Assembly: GCA_963834725.1 (NCBI GenBank)
Contig: CAWICN010000001.1
Coordinates: 2,046,001 to 2,110,000, forward strand
Source: PALSA-693 sp963834725
GTDB taxonomy: Bacteria > Actinomycetota > Acidimicrobiia > Acidimicrobiales > Palsa-688
DNA: 64,000 nucleotides
Reading direction: 5' to 3'
Shown here: positions 36,859 through 46,050 of the stretch, piece by piece
Layout of the letters: each line of letters opens with the position of its first letter
Position numbering within the stretch: the stretch's first letter is position 1
The notes under the pieces: model-generated
What the model was told of the DNA's origin: nothing
Seen by the model: only the letters and a program-made list of their open reading frames with translations
Database searches by the model: none
Program-made: the position numbers and the translations under genes

Positions 36859-36985
36859 GCCCGTCGTGCCACTCGTGCCAGTCGTGCCCGTCGTGCCACT
36901 CGTGCCAGTCGTGCCACTCGTGCCAGTCGTGCCCTCATGCCCGTCATGCCCGTCGTGCCACTCGTGCCCGTCGTGCCCGTCATGC
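36857..36985. repeat. 9-bp repeat array between glmS-like gene and acpS
   Basis: Repeats of TCGTGCCAC, TCGTGCCAG, TCGTGCCCG and TCATGCCCG run across the junction. On minus they read GGCACGACG and GGCATGACG units, in frame with acpS and supplying several potential ATG starts before it. The stop of the giant GlmS homologue lies at its left end. Confidence 0.85.
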
Positions 36986-39900
36986 CCGAGGTTGGCGCCA
37001 GCGCATGGCCAGCTCGTACACCGGGACGGTCAACAGGTCGACGACGGGCTCCTTGCCGAGCCGCTCGTCGTCCATAAACGGCTCGGTCTCGGTGACCGCG
37101 TCGGCGAGCGCCGAGTATCGGGTGCGGTAGCCAAGCAGGATCCGCTTGGCGGCGTCCCAGGGCAGCTGCTCGTGAAAACGAACATGGAGCAGCGTCATCC
37201 CGATGATCTGCGTTCCCTTGGCCTCGGGTACCAGGATCACCGGCCGACCGTCGCTGGCGCCCCGTGCCACCGTCACCTCTCGTTCCTCAGCAGCCCGGTG
37301 CTTGGTGCCAAGCAGCCTGGGGTCGGATCTGGTTCGGGAGGGAGGCAGCGTCGTGGCGATGCCGCCAAGGTCGACGACGGCGACCAGGGGTGACGCAGCC
37401 GAGGACCAGTCGATCCGGTAGCGCGTGAAGCCGGTCACCTCTTCGACCCCCTCGTCGAGGGCTCCAAGGGTCCGGAGGGCCCGGTAGCCGAGGGTGTCAG
37501 GAGCGGCGCCGACCGACAGGGTGCGCTTGACCAGTGGCACGTTGAAGAGGGCGTCCTCGCTCCGGGAGATGCCGACGGTAACCGTCTTGGCCTGGTGCTT
37601 GACGGCGTCAACCGGGCGGGTCAGCTCGTCGATGCCGGCGTTAAGGGCGTCGAGCAAGTCCCCGATCACCGCGCTCGGCGCTCCGATCTTGCCGGACTCC
37701 AGCTCGTAACCCTCGAGCGGCAGGACCCCGGTGGTGTAGCGCAGGAGCGAGACCAGCCGCACGGCCGTGGCAGCCTCCAGGTTCCCGTTGTAGCCGCCCT
37801 GCCGCAGGCCACTGAGAAAGGGCTCGGTGACTCGCTGCAATTCGGTCCGCAACCGGTCGATCGCATTGTCCGGTCCAGCGCTCAGGGCCGCCTCAATCTC
37901 GGCCCGTGCTTCACGGAGCGGGCGGGCCTGGGCGTCGATCGACAGGGCGGCCTCGTAGCCAAAGAGATGGCCAACCATGGCTGACAGCACGAAGGCCACG
38001 TCGGGATCGGTCGCCGGGACGGTCACCACGTCCAGGGCGGCGGCGCGGAAGCGATCCGCCTCGCCCTCGGTCGCAATCACCACCGGCGCGGCTTTGTGAG
38101 CCCGGTAGATGGCAATCTCCTTGGCTACATCGTCGGCGTTCGGACCGCGCAGGCTGGCCGCGCACACCAGAATCAGCGGTTCGGACGACAGGTCAATGTG
38201 CTTCTTGTCCTCCGTGGCATCGCTCGAGATCGACCGATAGCACAGCTCCGACAGCTTGATGCGCACCTCGGCGGCCGCGACGCGATCCGGCCCGCTGCCG
38301 ACGACAGCCCAGTAGCGCCGGGAGGGCGCGACGGATGCGGCGATGCGGCCGATCTCCTCCCGTCCCGCCAGCACCTGGCCCATGGCGTCCGGAAGGCTTC
38401 GCAGAGCTCGCAAAACCCGGTCGATGTGAGCGGCCACGCCGGAAGCCTCACCACCGGAAGCACCGCCAGAGGCCTGGCCGCCCGCCGCCGTCGCGGCGAG
38501 CGCGCCCGCGAGCAGCCACCCGGCGGCCACCTGCGCATAAAACGCCTTCGTGGACGCCACGCTCATCTCCACATCCCGCCCGTCCGAGGTGTAGAGGACC
38601 CCCTGGGCCTTGGCCGCCAGGTCGCTATTCCGGCGATTGACGACCGCAACGACATGGGCGCCCCGAGTTCGAGCCAGGTCGACGGTTCGATTCGTGTCGG
38701 TCGTGGTACCCGATTGGCTGATGGCGACAACGAGCGTGTCGCTCATGTCGTCGCTGAGCCCGAATCCGGACAGCTCCGTGGCCGGCAAGGCGGTGACCGA
38801 GACACCCGGCAGGAGCGCGGAGATGGCCGCCGCCACCGCCTGTCCCGCGACCGCGGCGGTCCCCTGACCGATGACGATCACTCGTTCCACGGACCCCTCG
38901 GCCAGGGCTCGGGCCAGCGCCGCGGGGATGGCATCCTCACCGACCCGCACCTCGAGCCGCCCGTTCTCGCCGGCGACAATCCTTCCTCGCAAGGTCTTGC
39001 GCAGCGAGGCCGGCGCCTCGGTCAGCTCCTTCAGGAGATAGTGGTGAAAATCGGCCCGGTCGATGTCTCTCGTGGTGATCTCGGCCGTGATGACGTCCTG
39101 CTCGTTGACCGGGAGGAGGCCCCCGTCGTATCGGGACCGCCGTAACGCCCTGACCTGGCCGGCGCCGGAACGGTGCAAGGCGACCACCTGCCCCTGCGTT
39201 GCTTCCCCGTCCATTCGCACGTACCGGGGGGTCTCCTCGACCAGCCCATACGGTTCACTCACCACCACGAAGGCGTCTTCGGCGAGACCGATATACAGCG
39301 ACTGTCCCGACCCGCAAAGGGCCAGAAAGAGCTGGTCAGGTTCCGTGGCGGTGGCCGCGGCGATCGCCACCGAACCCTCGAAACGGGCCACGGTGCTGCG
39401 GAACGCCTCGTCCATCGCGGACCCCTCGGCCAGCCGACGGGACACGATGGTCGGGATCACCTTGGCGTCTGTCGTGATCTCGGGTGGGAGGCGCAGGTCC
39501 TCCGATAGCCGCAGCTCGGCGTGATTGTCGACGTCGCCGTTAAGGGCCGCAACGACGTAGGGGCCGTCGGAGCCGCCGACCTCTTCGGAGTTGAGCGGAT
39601 GGGCGTTGGGCTCCGAAATGAGGCCCACGCTGGCCCAGCGGGTGTGGCCGAGGACCGTCACCCGGGCATCAGGCGAGCGGAGGGCGCGGGCCAACAGCAG
39701 ATCGTCACGGATGGCTGCCCGCAGCGCGTTGCCGTTATCGCCGAGCTCGCCGATCTCCGCCGCCGCCTTGTACACGAAGCTGAGGCAGTCGGCAGCGTTG
39801 CGCACCGCTCCCGACTGGAACAGTGGATCGGTAGTGCGGGCCGCCACCAGGGCGCGGATCGACGGGTCGGCGAGATCAAGGCCGTGTCCGGCTATGAATA

Positions 39901-40414
39901 CGTGGAGTCCGGCCGAGTCCCGGCCCCGCACCTCCAGGCGGTCCAGGGAGGTCAAAGCCACCTGGATCGCCCACCACCCGTCCAACGGACCAGCCGATCC
40001 GGCCGGCATGAGATCGGCCACGCCGCGGGCCATGCCCAGCCGATCCCGCTCGATCGCCCACCAGGCGTCCTTTAGCGCTACGACGGTAACGTTGACGGTC
40101 TCCTGCTCGGACGGCTCGAGATCGAGCGACCCGCGGTCGAGCTCGGCCTCCAGGCGAGCCAGCTCTGCTCCGATCCGGCCGGTCCGGGCCGCGACCCGGT
40201 CCACGGTGAGACTTTGGCCGAGGAGACAGTGCAGTCCGGGTGTCCCCCGCAGCACCCGGTCGACTTCCCGCAGGACAGCCAGCGCCGGCTCCAGGCCGAG
40301 GAGATCGGGACCAGCAAGCAGCTCGTGGGCCTGGTCGAGGGCGGCACAAATCGCTTCGGGGCTCGGTGCCGACCGGGCGGACGGCTGTCGAAGGACGGCG
40401 ACGATCCCGCACAT
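36980..40414 (-). CDS. Double-length glutamine-fructose-6-phosphate aminotransferase-like protein
   Basis: 1144 residues versus about 610 for canonical GlmS. The N-terminal nucleophile Cys is in MCGIVAVL. The glutaminase signatures RGRDSAGLHVF (near 162) and VLGHTRWASVG (near 255) are present but separated from the Cys by ~130 extra residues. HYLLKELTEAPASL near 458 leads into the first SIS domain (VVAISQSGTTTDTNR near 565, SVASTKAFYAQ near 618) and the second (VVGSGPDRVAAAEVRIKLSE, DKKHIDL near 735). About 275 residues follow the usual end. It would make glucosamine-6-phosphate, with glmM nearby, but the inserts suggest a variant subfamily with changed regulation. It is intact in one frame. 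Confidence 0.85.
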   Translation of the reverse strand: MCGIVAVLRQPSARSAPSPEAICAALDQAHELLAGPDLLGLEPALAVLREVDRVLRGTPGLHCLLGQSLTVDRVAARTGRIGAELARLEAELDRGSLDLEPSEQETVNVTVVALKDAWWAIERDRLGMARGVADLMPAGSAGPLDGWWAIQVALTSLDRLEVRGRDSAGLHVFIAGHGLDLADPSIRALVAARTTDPLFQSGAVRNAADCLSFVYKAAAEIGELGDNGNALRAAIRDDLLLARALRSPDARVTVLGHTRWASVGLISEPNAHPLNSEEVGGSDGPYVVAALNGDVDNHAELRLSEDLRLPPEITTDAKVIPTIVSRRLAEGSAMDEAFRSTVARFEGSVAIAAATATEPDQLFLALCGSGQSLYIGLAEDAFVVVSEPYGLVEETPRYVRMDGEATQGQVVALHRSGAGQVRALRRSRYDGGLLPVNEQDVITAEITTRDIDRADFHHYLLKELTEAPASLRKTLRGRIVAGENGRLEVRVGEDAIPAALARALAEGSVERVIVIGQGTAAVAGQAVAAAISALLPGVSVTALPATELSGFGLSDDMSDTLVVAISQSGTTTDTNRTVDLARTRGAHVVAVVNRRNSDLAAKAQGVLYTSDGRDVEMSVASTKAFYAQVAAGWLLAGALAATAAGGQASGGASGGEASGVAAHIDRVLRALRSLPDAMGQVLAGREEIGRIAASVAPSRRYWAVVGSGPDRVAAAEVRIKLSELCYRSISSDATEDKKHIDLSSEPLILVCAASLRGPNADDVAKEIAIYRAHKAAPVVIATEGEADRFRAAALDVVTVPATDPDVAFVLSAMVGHLFGYEAALSIDAQARPLREARAEIEAALSAGPDNAIDRLRTELQRVTEPFLSGLRQGGYNGNLEAATAVRLVSLLRYTTGVLPLEGYELESGKIGAPSAVIGDLLDALNAGIDELTRPVDAVKHQAKTVTVGISRSEDALFNVPLVKRTLSVGAAPDTLGYRALRTLGALDEGVEEVTGFTRYRIDWSSAASPLVAVVDLGGIATTLPPSRTRSDPRLLGTKHRAAEEREVTVARGASDGRPVILVPEAKGTQIIGMTLLHVRFHEQLPWDAAKRILLGYRTRYSALADAVTETEPFMDDERLGKEPVVDLLTVPVYELAMRWRQPRA

Positions 40415-40522
40415 GCGCTAAAAGGGTACTGGCGCCATCCGCCCCCGTTGTGCCAGAAACCGACCTTCGATGTGCACACTATGCGTCTTTACCTGATGTG
40501 CAAGTTGGGTAGGATAAGGCAG

Positions 40523-41143
40523 GTGACGGTACAGCTGGAGACATCCCGCCGGGAACGCAAGAAGCGGGCCACCCACCGGGCGCTGCACGATGCCGCCTTC
40601 CTCATGGTCGAAGAGCACGGCCTCGCCGCGGCGACCATTGAGGCGATCGCCGACCGGGCAGACGTGTCTACCCGGACTTTTTTCAATTACTTCTCGTCCA
40701 AGGAAGACGCCGTCCTTGACCGGGACCCGATCCGCCCGGACGCCCTGCGTCAAGCACTGCTCGAGCGGCCGGCCGGCGAGGACGTCCTGACCGCTTTGCG
40801 CCGAGTGATGGAAGAGTTGGTGGCTCAGGAGATCCTCAACGGCGAGCGCCTGCTGCGACGGATGCGTCTCATCCGTTCGGAGCCGTTGCTGCGAGGCGCC
40901 ATGGCGGCCATACACGATGAAATCGAGGAGGCGCTCGTCGCCGCCGTCGCCAAACGGACGGGCCGGGACCCCAACGCCGATCTTTACCCGGCGCTGGTGG
41001 TGAGCGCCGCCTTGGGGGCGTTCAAGGTAGCGCTTCTGCACTGGAGCGACCAGGGCGGCCGGGTGCGCTTTGACCGCCTCCTGACCGCCGCGTTCGACCT
41101 GCTGGCGGTGGGGCTGGCCGACACCGGAGCCGGCCGCTCATGA
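40523..41143 (+). CDS. TetR-family transcriptional regulator
   Basis: About 206 residues from GTG 40523, with AAGG just upstream; a longer in-frame ATG at 40481 lies in the likely promoter. The N-terminal helix-turn-helix is classical: ATHRALHDAAFLMVEEHG, AAATIEAIADRADVSTRTF, FNYFSSKEDAVL. The C-terminal ligand domain is not assignable. It overlaps the MFS exporter by ATGA, so it is the probable local repressor of that pump. The upstream 40430-40520 region has TTTACC and TAGGAT elements resembling a promoter. Confidence 0.9.
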   Translation: MTVQLETSRRERKKRATHRALHDAAFLMVEEHGLAAATIEAIADRADVSTRTFFNYFSSKEDAVLDRDPIRPDALRQALLERPAGEDVLTALRRVMEELVAQEILNGERLLRRMRLIRSEPLLRGAMAAIHDEIEEALVAAVAKRTGRDPNADLYPALVVSAALGAFKVALLHWSDQGGRVRFDRLLTAAFDLLAVGLADTGAGRS

Positions 41144-42771
41144 CGGCCACCGCAGCAGCCCCGCCGGGCTCATCGTCGGGCTACAGCCACCGGCAAATCA
41201 TGTTGATCATGTCCGGACTGATGATGGGATTGCTGCTCGCCGCACTCGACCAAACCATCGTCACCACGGCTTTGACCACCATCAGCAAGGACTTTCACCG
41301 TCTCGATCTCTACAGCTGGGTGGTCACCGCGTACCTGTTGACCTCGACTGCCAGCACCCCGTTGTACGGCAAGCTCAGCGACCAGTTCGGGCGCAAATCC
41401 GTCTTCCAGGTCGCGGTGGTGATCTTCCTGATCGGTAGCGCCCTGTCGGGGCTCAGCCAGAGCATGATCCAACTGATCCTCTTCCGGGGAGTCCAGGGCC
41501 TCGGTGCCGGGGGGCTCATGACGCTCGCCATGGCGATCGTGGGCGACGTCATCCCGCCCCGCGAGCGGGGTAAGTATCAGGGATATTTCGGGGTGGTGTT
41601 TGGCATCTCCAGCGTGATCGGGCCGCTGATCGGGGGGATCCTGGTGGACGCGGCTTCCTGGCGCTGGGTTTTTTACGTCAACATCCCGGTCGGGGTGGCG
41701 ACCCTGGTCGTGATCAACCGGGTCCTGCACTTGGAAAGCCGCCGCCGGAAGGCCAAGGTTGACGTAGGCGGATCCGCCCTGATCGTGTCGGGCGTGTCGC
41801 TGTTCCTGGTCGGCGTGCAGACGGCCGGGAACGCAACCCGAATCACCACCGCGGCGGGGGCCTACGGCCTCGCCGGGCTCGTGCTGATCGCCCTGTTCCT
41901 CTGGTGGGAGACCAAGGCAGCCGAGCCGATCCTGCCGTTACGACTCTTTCGCAACCGGGTGTTCAGCGTCGCCAACGTGCTGGCGTTCAGCACGGCCACG
42001 GTGATGTTCGGCGCCCTGATCTTCCTGCCGCAATACTTCCAGCGGGTCCGCGAGATCAGCCCCACCTTCGCCGGGCTGCGGCTGGTGCCGATGCTGGCCG
42101 GGATGCTCCTGACCTCGATCGGCTCGGGCCAGCTGATCTCCCGAATAGGCCGCTACAAGATATTTGTCAACGTCGGGACGGGGATCCTGACGCTCGGCCT
42201 GTTCTGGATGACCCTTATCGAGATCGACACCAGTGGGTGGGTGCTGTCCGCCATGCTGTTCGTGTTGGGGAGCGGGCTCGGTCTGTTCATGCAGACGTTG
42301 CTGCTGGCCGTGCAGAACACCATCCCGTACGAGGACATGGGCGCCGGTACCGCTACGGTCACCTTCTTCCGAACCCTCGGCGGGGCCGTCGGGTCAGCAG
42401 TGCTCGGTGCCGTGCTGATCTTGCAGGTGCGGACAAACGGGGCGCACTACGTGCGGGTCTACGGCCTGACGGAAGGGCCGCTGCAGGCCTTCACCCACGC
42501 CATGACGACTGCGTTCCTCTATACGGTGCCCGTGGCGGCGCTTTCTTTCGTGCTGTCGTTCCTGCTGCGCGATGTCCGCTTGCGCACCGCGGTCCGGAGT
42601 CAGGAAAGCCCGGTGGAGATGCCGGCGGCTGCCGCGAGCGCCGGGGCCGGCGCAGATACCAGCACCGGGCCGGACGCCAACGGCGGCGACGACATCGGTG
42701 CGTCGAAGGCAGGTCCGGGGGTAGCGCCGGAGCCGGTTCTACCGGCCGCCCTCGAGCCCCCAGCGCCCTGA
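41140..42771 (+). CDS. DHA2-type major facilitator multidrug efflux transporter
   Basis: 543 residues with about 14 membrane segments, as in EmrB/QacA-type pumps. LLLAALDQTIVTTALTTI (motif D1-like) leads to YLLTSTASTPLYGKLSDQFG followed by RKS (motif A), LFRGVQGLGAGGLMTLAM (motif B region) and GPLIGGILVDAASWRWVFY (motif C). It uses the proton gradient to export drugs; the substrate is unknown. The C-terminal ~60 residues are a Ala/Pro/Gly-rich tail. It is translationally coupled to the TetR gene. Confidence 0.92.
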   Translation: MTATAAAPPGSSSGYSHRQIMLIMSGLMMGLLLAALDQTIVTTALTTISKDFHRLDLYSWVVTAYLLTSTASTPLYGKLSDQFGRKSVFQVAVVIFLIGSALSGLSQSMIQLILFRGVQGLGAGGLMTLAMAIVGDVIPPRERGKYQGYFGVVFGISSVIGPLIGGILVDAASWRWVFYVNIPVGVATLVVINRVLHLESRRRKAKVDVGGSALIVSGVSLFLVGVQTAGNATRITTAAGAYGLAGLVLIALFLWWETKAAEPILPLRLFRNRVFSVANVLAFSTATVMFGALIFLPQYFQRVREISPTFAGLRLVPMLAGMLLTSIGSGQLISRIGRYKIFVNVGTGILTLGLFWMTLIEIDTSGWVLSAMLFVLGSGLGLFMQTLLLAVQNTIPYEDMGAGTATVTFFRTLGGAVGSAVLGAVLILQVRTNGAHYVRVYGLTEGPLQAFTHAMTTAFLYTVPVAALSFVLSFLLRDVRLRTAVRSQESPVEMPAAAASAGAGADTSTGPDANGGDDIGASKAGPGVAPEPVLPAALEPPAP

Positions 42772-42957
42772 CGACCGGGCCGGCCCCGGGCCCGGCCCCG
42801 CCGGGAGTGTGCGGAAAGGAGCGGCCACGCCGCCGTATGGCGTGCCGCCGCGCGCCGCGCCACCGCGCCACACCACCGTCCGTCGCCTCGCCGCGCCGCG
42901 GCGCGCCGCGCCACCGTCCGCGGCCCGGGCGAGAGCTTGGTCCAGGCTTGACGAGAC
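42772..42957. other. GC-rich palindromic spacer between the MFS gene and glmM
   Basis: This 186-base gap between convergent genes contains a perfect 12-bp palindrome GCGCCGCGGCGC and two copies of GCGCGCCGCGCCACCG about 50 bases apart, as well as CCCGGGCCCGG clusters. It could form several strong hairpins and may end both transcripts. No gene is seen. Confidence 0.6.
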
Positions 42958-44388
42958 CTACGCCGGGGTGTCTACCAGGGTGGCGCGCACCGCAGCCGTC
43001 AGTCGATCGGCCGCCTGCTCCGCCCCTTCCTGCGTCCGGGCCTCGACCATCACCCTGACGAGCGGCTCGGTGCCACTCGGTCGCAGCAGCACCCGGCCCT
43101 GGTCGCCCAGCTCGGCCTCGACGGCGCGCACTTCCGACCACACCTGTTCGGCGTCCTTCAAGGCGTTCGGATCAGTGACCGCCACGTTGCGCAACACCTG
43201 CGGCAGCCGGTCCATGACGCTCGCAGCGAGCGTCGACAGCGGCTGGTGGAGCCGGACCACCAGATCGAGCAGCAACAGTCCGGAGAGGACCCCATCCCCG
43301 GTGGTGGCGAGATCACGGAATATCAGATGGCCCGACTGCTCGCCGCCCAGGGACCAACGGCGCGCCTCGAGGGCTTCGAGCACGTACCGGTCGCCCACCT
43401 GGACCTGGTGAACCTGCACGCCAGCTTCGGCCATGGCCAGATGAAAGCCCAGGTTGGTCATGACGGTCACCACGACGGTGTCCCCGGCCAGCCGGCCCCG
43501 CTGCCGCAGGTCCGTGGCGAACAACCCGAGGAGCCGATCTCCGTCGACGACGGCGCCGGTCTCGTCGACCGCGATTACCCGGTCAGCGTCACCGTCGAAC
43601 GCCAGGCCGACCTCGGCACCTCGCTCGACGACGGCGGCGGCCAGGTGGGACGGGTCGGTGGACCCGCTGGCGGCGTTGATGTTGCGGCCGTCAGGAAAGG
43701 CAGCCAGGACGTCGACCACGTCGGCGCCCGCGGCCCTCAGGATCTCGGCCGCCGTAGACACGGCGGCGCCGTTGGCGCAGTCGATAACGACCTTTAACCC
43801 GTCGAGCTGCCGTCCCTCGAGTGCTCCAACCACTCGACGGCAGTACCAGGCTCGGGCGTCGGTATCGGATTGCACGCGGCCGAGTTGGTCGCCGGCCACC
43901 ACGCCCGAATGCGACTCCCCTGCCTTGCCTGCCTCGCCTATCTCGGTCTCAGCCTGCGCAGGTGCAACCAGGCGGGCCAGCTCCGCCTCCACCGCTTCTT
44001 CCTCGGCGTCGCTCAACTTCCGCCCTCCGGCCGCAAACAGCTTGATCCCGTTGTCGGCGTAGGGATTGTGCGACGCCGAGATCACTGCGGCGGCGGTGCC
44101 GCGTGCGGCCGCGACCGCGGCCACGCCCGGCGTCGGCAGGACCCCGAGGTCCACCACGTCAGTCCCCTCGGCGGTGAGCCCGGCCGTGAGAGCGGCCTGC
44201 AGCATCGGACCCGACCACCTGGTGTCGCGCCCCACCAAGAAATCGGACCGGCCTCGCGGGGGGCCGTCCGCGGACGGGCCCTCACCGAGGACCCGGGCCG
44301 CCGCCCGGCCGAGCGCCACGACGAGTTCCGCGGTCAGTTCCGATCCCGCAGTCCCCCGAATGCCGTCGGTACCGAATCGCAGGGCCAC
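42958..44388 (-). CDS. glmM: Phosphoglucosamine mutase
   Basis: Converts GlcN-6-P to GlcN-1-P for UDP-GlcNAc. 476 residues. RFGTDGIRGTAG at the start; active-site serine in AVISASHNPYADNGIKLF; metal-binding GLAFDGDADRVIAVD; sugar loop GGEQSGHLIF; phosphate-binding RPSGTEPLVRVMVEA. About 25 residues longer than E. coli GlmM because of an insert around residue 150-180. It lies directly after rpsI on the same strand, the standard actinobacterial rplM-rpsI-glmM order. Confidence 0.96.
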   Translation of the reverse strand: MALRFGTDGIRGTAGSELTAELVVALGRAAARVLGEGPSADGPPRGRSDFLVGRDTRWSGPMLQAALTAGLTAEGTDVVDLGVLPTPGVAAVAAARGTAAAVISASHNPYADNGIKLFAAGGRKLSDAEEEAVEAELARLVAPAQAETEIGEAGKAGESHSGVVAGDQLGRVQSDTDARAWYCRRVVGALEGRQLDGLKVVIDCANGAAVSTAAEILRAAGADVVDVLAAFPDGRNINAASGSTDPSHLAAAVVERGAEVGLAFDGDADRVIAVDETGAVVDGDRLLGLFATDLRQRGRLAGDTVVVTVMTNLGFHLAMAEAGVQVHQVQVGDRYVLEALEARRWSLGGEQSGHLIFRDLATTGDGVLSGLLLLDLVVRLHQPLSTLAASVMDRLPQVLRNVAVTDPNALKDAEQVWSEVRAVEAELGDQGRVLLRPSGTEPLVRVMVEARTQEGAEQAADRLTAAVRATLVDTPA

Positions 44389-44401
44389 GATCCGGCAGGC
44401 G

Positions 44402-44794
44402 CTATCGCTTGGAATACTGCGGCGCCTTGCGGGCCTTCTTCAGACCGTACTTCTTCGACTCCTTCTCCCGAGCGTCGCGGGTGAGAAACCCGGCCCGCTT
44501 GAGCGGGACCCTGAGGTCTGGCTCCAGCTCGGCCAGGGCCCGGGCGATCCCGAGGCGTAATGCGCCGGCCTGGCCCGAAACCCCGCCCCCGCACATGGTG
44601 GTGTCGATGTCGTAGACCAGGGTCTGCTCCACCACTCGCAGCGGTTCGGTGATGATCATCCGGTGGGTCGCCGACGGAAAGTACTCCTCAACGGGTCGTC
44701 CGTTGACGGTTATGGCGCCGCTGCCGGGGCGCAGGCGGACGCGCGCCACGGCAGCCTTCCGGCGACCGGTGGCTTGGATCAACGGCTTGAGCAC
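44402..44794 (-). CDS. rpsI: 30S ribosomal protein S9
   Basis: 130 residues from GTG 44794. ATGRRKAAVARVRLRPG near the N-terminus, ITVNGRPVEEYFP and the basic C-terminus KKYGLKKARKAPQYSKR with the terminal S-K-R that reaches the P-site tRNA. It follows rplM after ~105 bases, which include GATCGG/GATCC repeats. It is followed by glmM 13 bases later. Confidence 0.97.
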   Translation of the reverse strand: MLKPLIQATGRRKAAVARVRLRPGSGAITVNGRPVEEYFPSATHRMIITEPLRVVEQTLVYDIDTTMCGGGVSGQAGALRLGIARALAELEPDLRVPLKRAGFLTRDAREKESKKYGLKKARKAPQYSKR

Positions 44795-44898
44795 GGCTCG
44801 GCGATACTCCTTCGTCTGCGTTGCGGATGTTGGCGGGATTTGCGGGATCTTCGTGGGCGGTGACCGGGATCGGTCAGACCGGATCGGGTCGGATCCGG

Positions 44899-45351
44899 TC
44901 AGGACGGCCGGTGGGTGCGGGGGTCGACAGGCAAGGGGACCGGCGTCTGAGCCGAGTGCGGATGGGTCGGGCCGGCATACACCTTCAGCTTCCGGATCAT
45001 GTGCCGCCCGAGCGGGCCTTTCGGCAGCATTCCTTTGACGGCGCGGCGAAAGGTTTCCTCGGGCTGCTTGGCCAGCAGGTCGGCGTACGTGCGGGCCGAC
45101 AGGCCGCCGGGATAGCCGGAGTGGCGGTAGTGAATCTTCTTGTCGGCCTTGTTAGCGGTCATCTGGATCTTGGCGGCGTTCACCACGATCACATGGTCGC
45201 CGGTGTCCTGATTGGGGGCGAAGATGGCCTTGTGCTTGCCCCGCAGGACGCGCGCCACCTCGCTCGCCAGCCGCCCGAGAACGGCACCATCGCCATCGAC
45301 CTCGTACCAGACGCGCTGGACCTCGGCTGGTTTAGGGGAGTACGTGCGCAC
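44899..45351 (-). CDS. rplM: 50S ribosomal protein L13
   Basis: About 150 residues from GTG 45351, with GAGG eight bases upstream. VRTYSPKPAEVQRVWYEVDG, VLGRLASEVARVLRGKHK, HVIVVNAAKIQMTANKADKK, HYRHSGYPGG and MLPKGPLGRHMIRKLKVYAG are all standard L13. A longer open frame upstream is not similar to L13. Upstream lies a repeat block and a broken hsp20. Confidence 0.96.
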   Translation of the reverse strand: MRTYSPKPAEVQRVWYEVDGDGAVLGRLASEVARVLRGKHKAIFAPNQDTGDHVIVVNAAKIQMTANKADKKIHYRHSGYPGGLSARTYADLLAKQPEETFRRAVKGMLPKGPLGRHMIRKLKVYAGPTHPHSAQTPVPLPVDPRTHRPS

Positions 45352-45594
45352 GTGATTGACCTCGGGGTAGTGCCGTTCAGCCGGCTGGTGAGCTGCGGAG
45401 CTAAGGCGCGCCACAAAGGGCACCAGGCCGACCGATCAGCATAGACGCTCCCCCAGGCCCCCGGCAATCGGCTCCGCTCCGCCGCACGCCGGGCAGAGCG
45501 AACCCGGCGCTGGCCGAACCCGGCCGCAGGCCGAATCCGGGGGCGGCCGTACGAGGCGGCGCAAGCCGACCCCCGGCCCAAGCCACCGGACGAA

Positions 45595-45697
45595 GCCGCA
45601 CCCAGACGCGCGCCGGAGGCGCCCCCAGACTCGCGCCGGAGGCGCCCCCAGACTCGCGCCGGAGGCGCACCCAGACGCGCGCCCGAGGCGCACGCTC
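45595..45697. repeat. 25-bp tandem repeat, four copies
   Basis: Units of the form CCCAGACTCGCGCCGGAGGCG recur four times with 25-base spacing, ending where the hsp20 similarity stops. The rest of the space from the rplM start (45352-45594) is GC-rich with smaller repeats and no recognisable gene. Confidence 0.85.
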
Positions 45698-45889
45698 GAA
45701 ACGCTCTTGCGGCCGCTCGGCGATCACCACCTTGGTCGCCCTCCTCGGGGGTCCAATGCCGCTCGGCCGCAGCCGACAGCACCTTCTTCTCTACGGTCAC
45801 CTCGACCGACGCGGGATCGAGACCGGCAGGTGGAAGCTCACTGTGAAGTGGTCACCATTGCGGAAGGCATTGGCTTGCCACATCAGCAT
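45691..45889 (-). pseudogene. Truncated small heat-shock protein (Hsp20) remnant
   Basis: On minus, translation from ATG 45889 gives MLMWQANAFRNGDHFTVSFH, then, with frame changes, DPASVEVTVEKKVLS, AERHWTPEEGDQ and VVIAERPQERFER. This is the N-terminal half of an Hsp20/alpha-crystallin domain. Two frame changes (near 45826 and 45743) occur within it. It is cut off at ERFER by the 25-bp repeat array, so the C-terminal strands and I-x-I tail are missing. An AT-rich promoter-like region (45890-45960, containing TTTACACTATAAGG on minus) precedes it. It looks like a gene eroded by repeat expansion. Confidence 0.65.
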
Positions 45890-46050
45890 CGTAGCTTACC
45901 TTATAGTGTAAAGCTAAAGTTTTCTTCTACGAGGATGTTAGAAGGGGAAGACCGCCTCTAGCGGTCATCGGGCTCCCGCTGTATGTCCCACGCCGCCCGC
46001 ACCGGCCCCGGGTTGGTGCGCTCCGCTCGACGTGCTTATTCTGGGGAGCA

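Noticed and set aside
43246..44484. Plus-strand frames over glmM and rpsI
   Set aside because: They are shadow frames of clear minus-strand genes, with no domain similarity of their own.
44795..44898. Possible regulatory element of GATCGG/GATCCGG repeats between rplM and rpsI
   Set aside because: It is short and imperfect, and no known L13 or S9 leader structure can be recognised.
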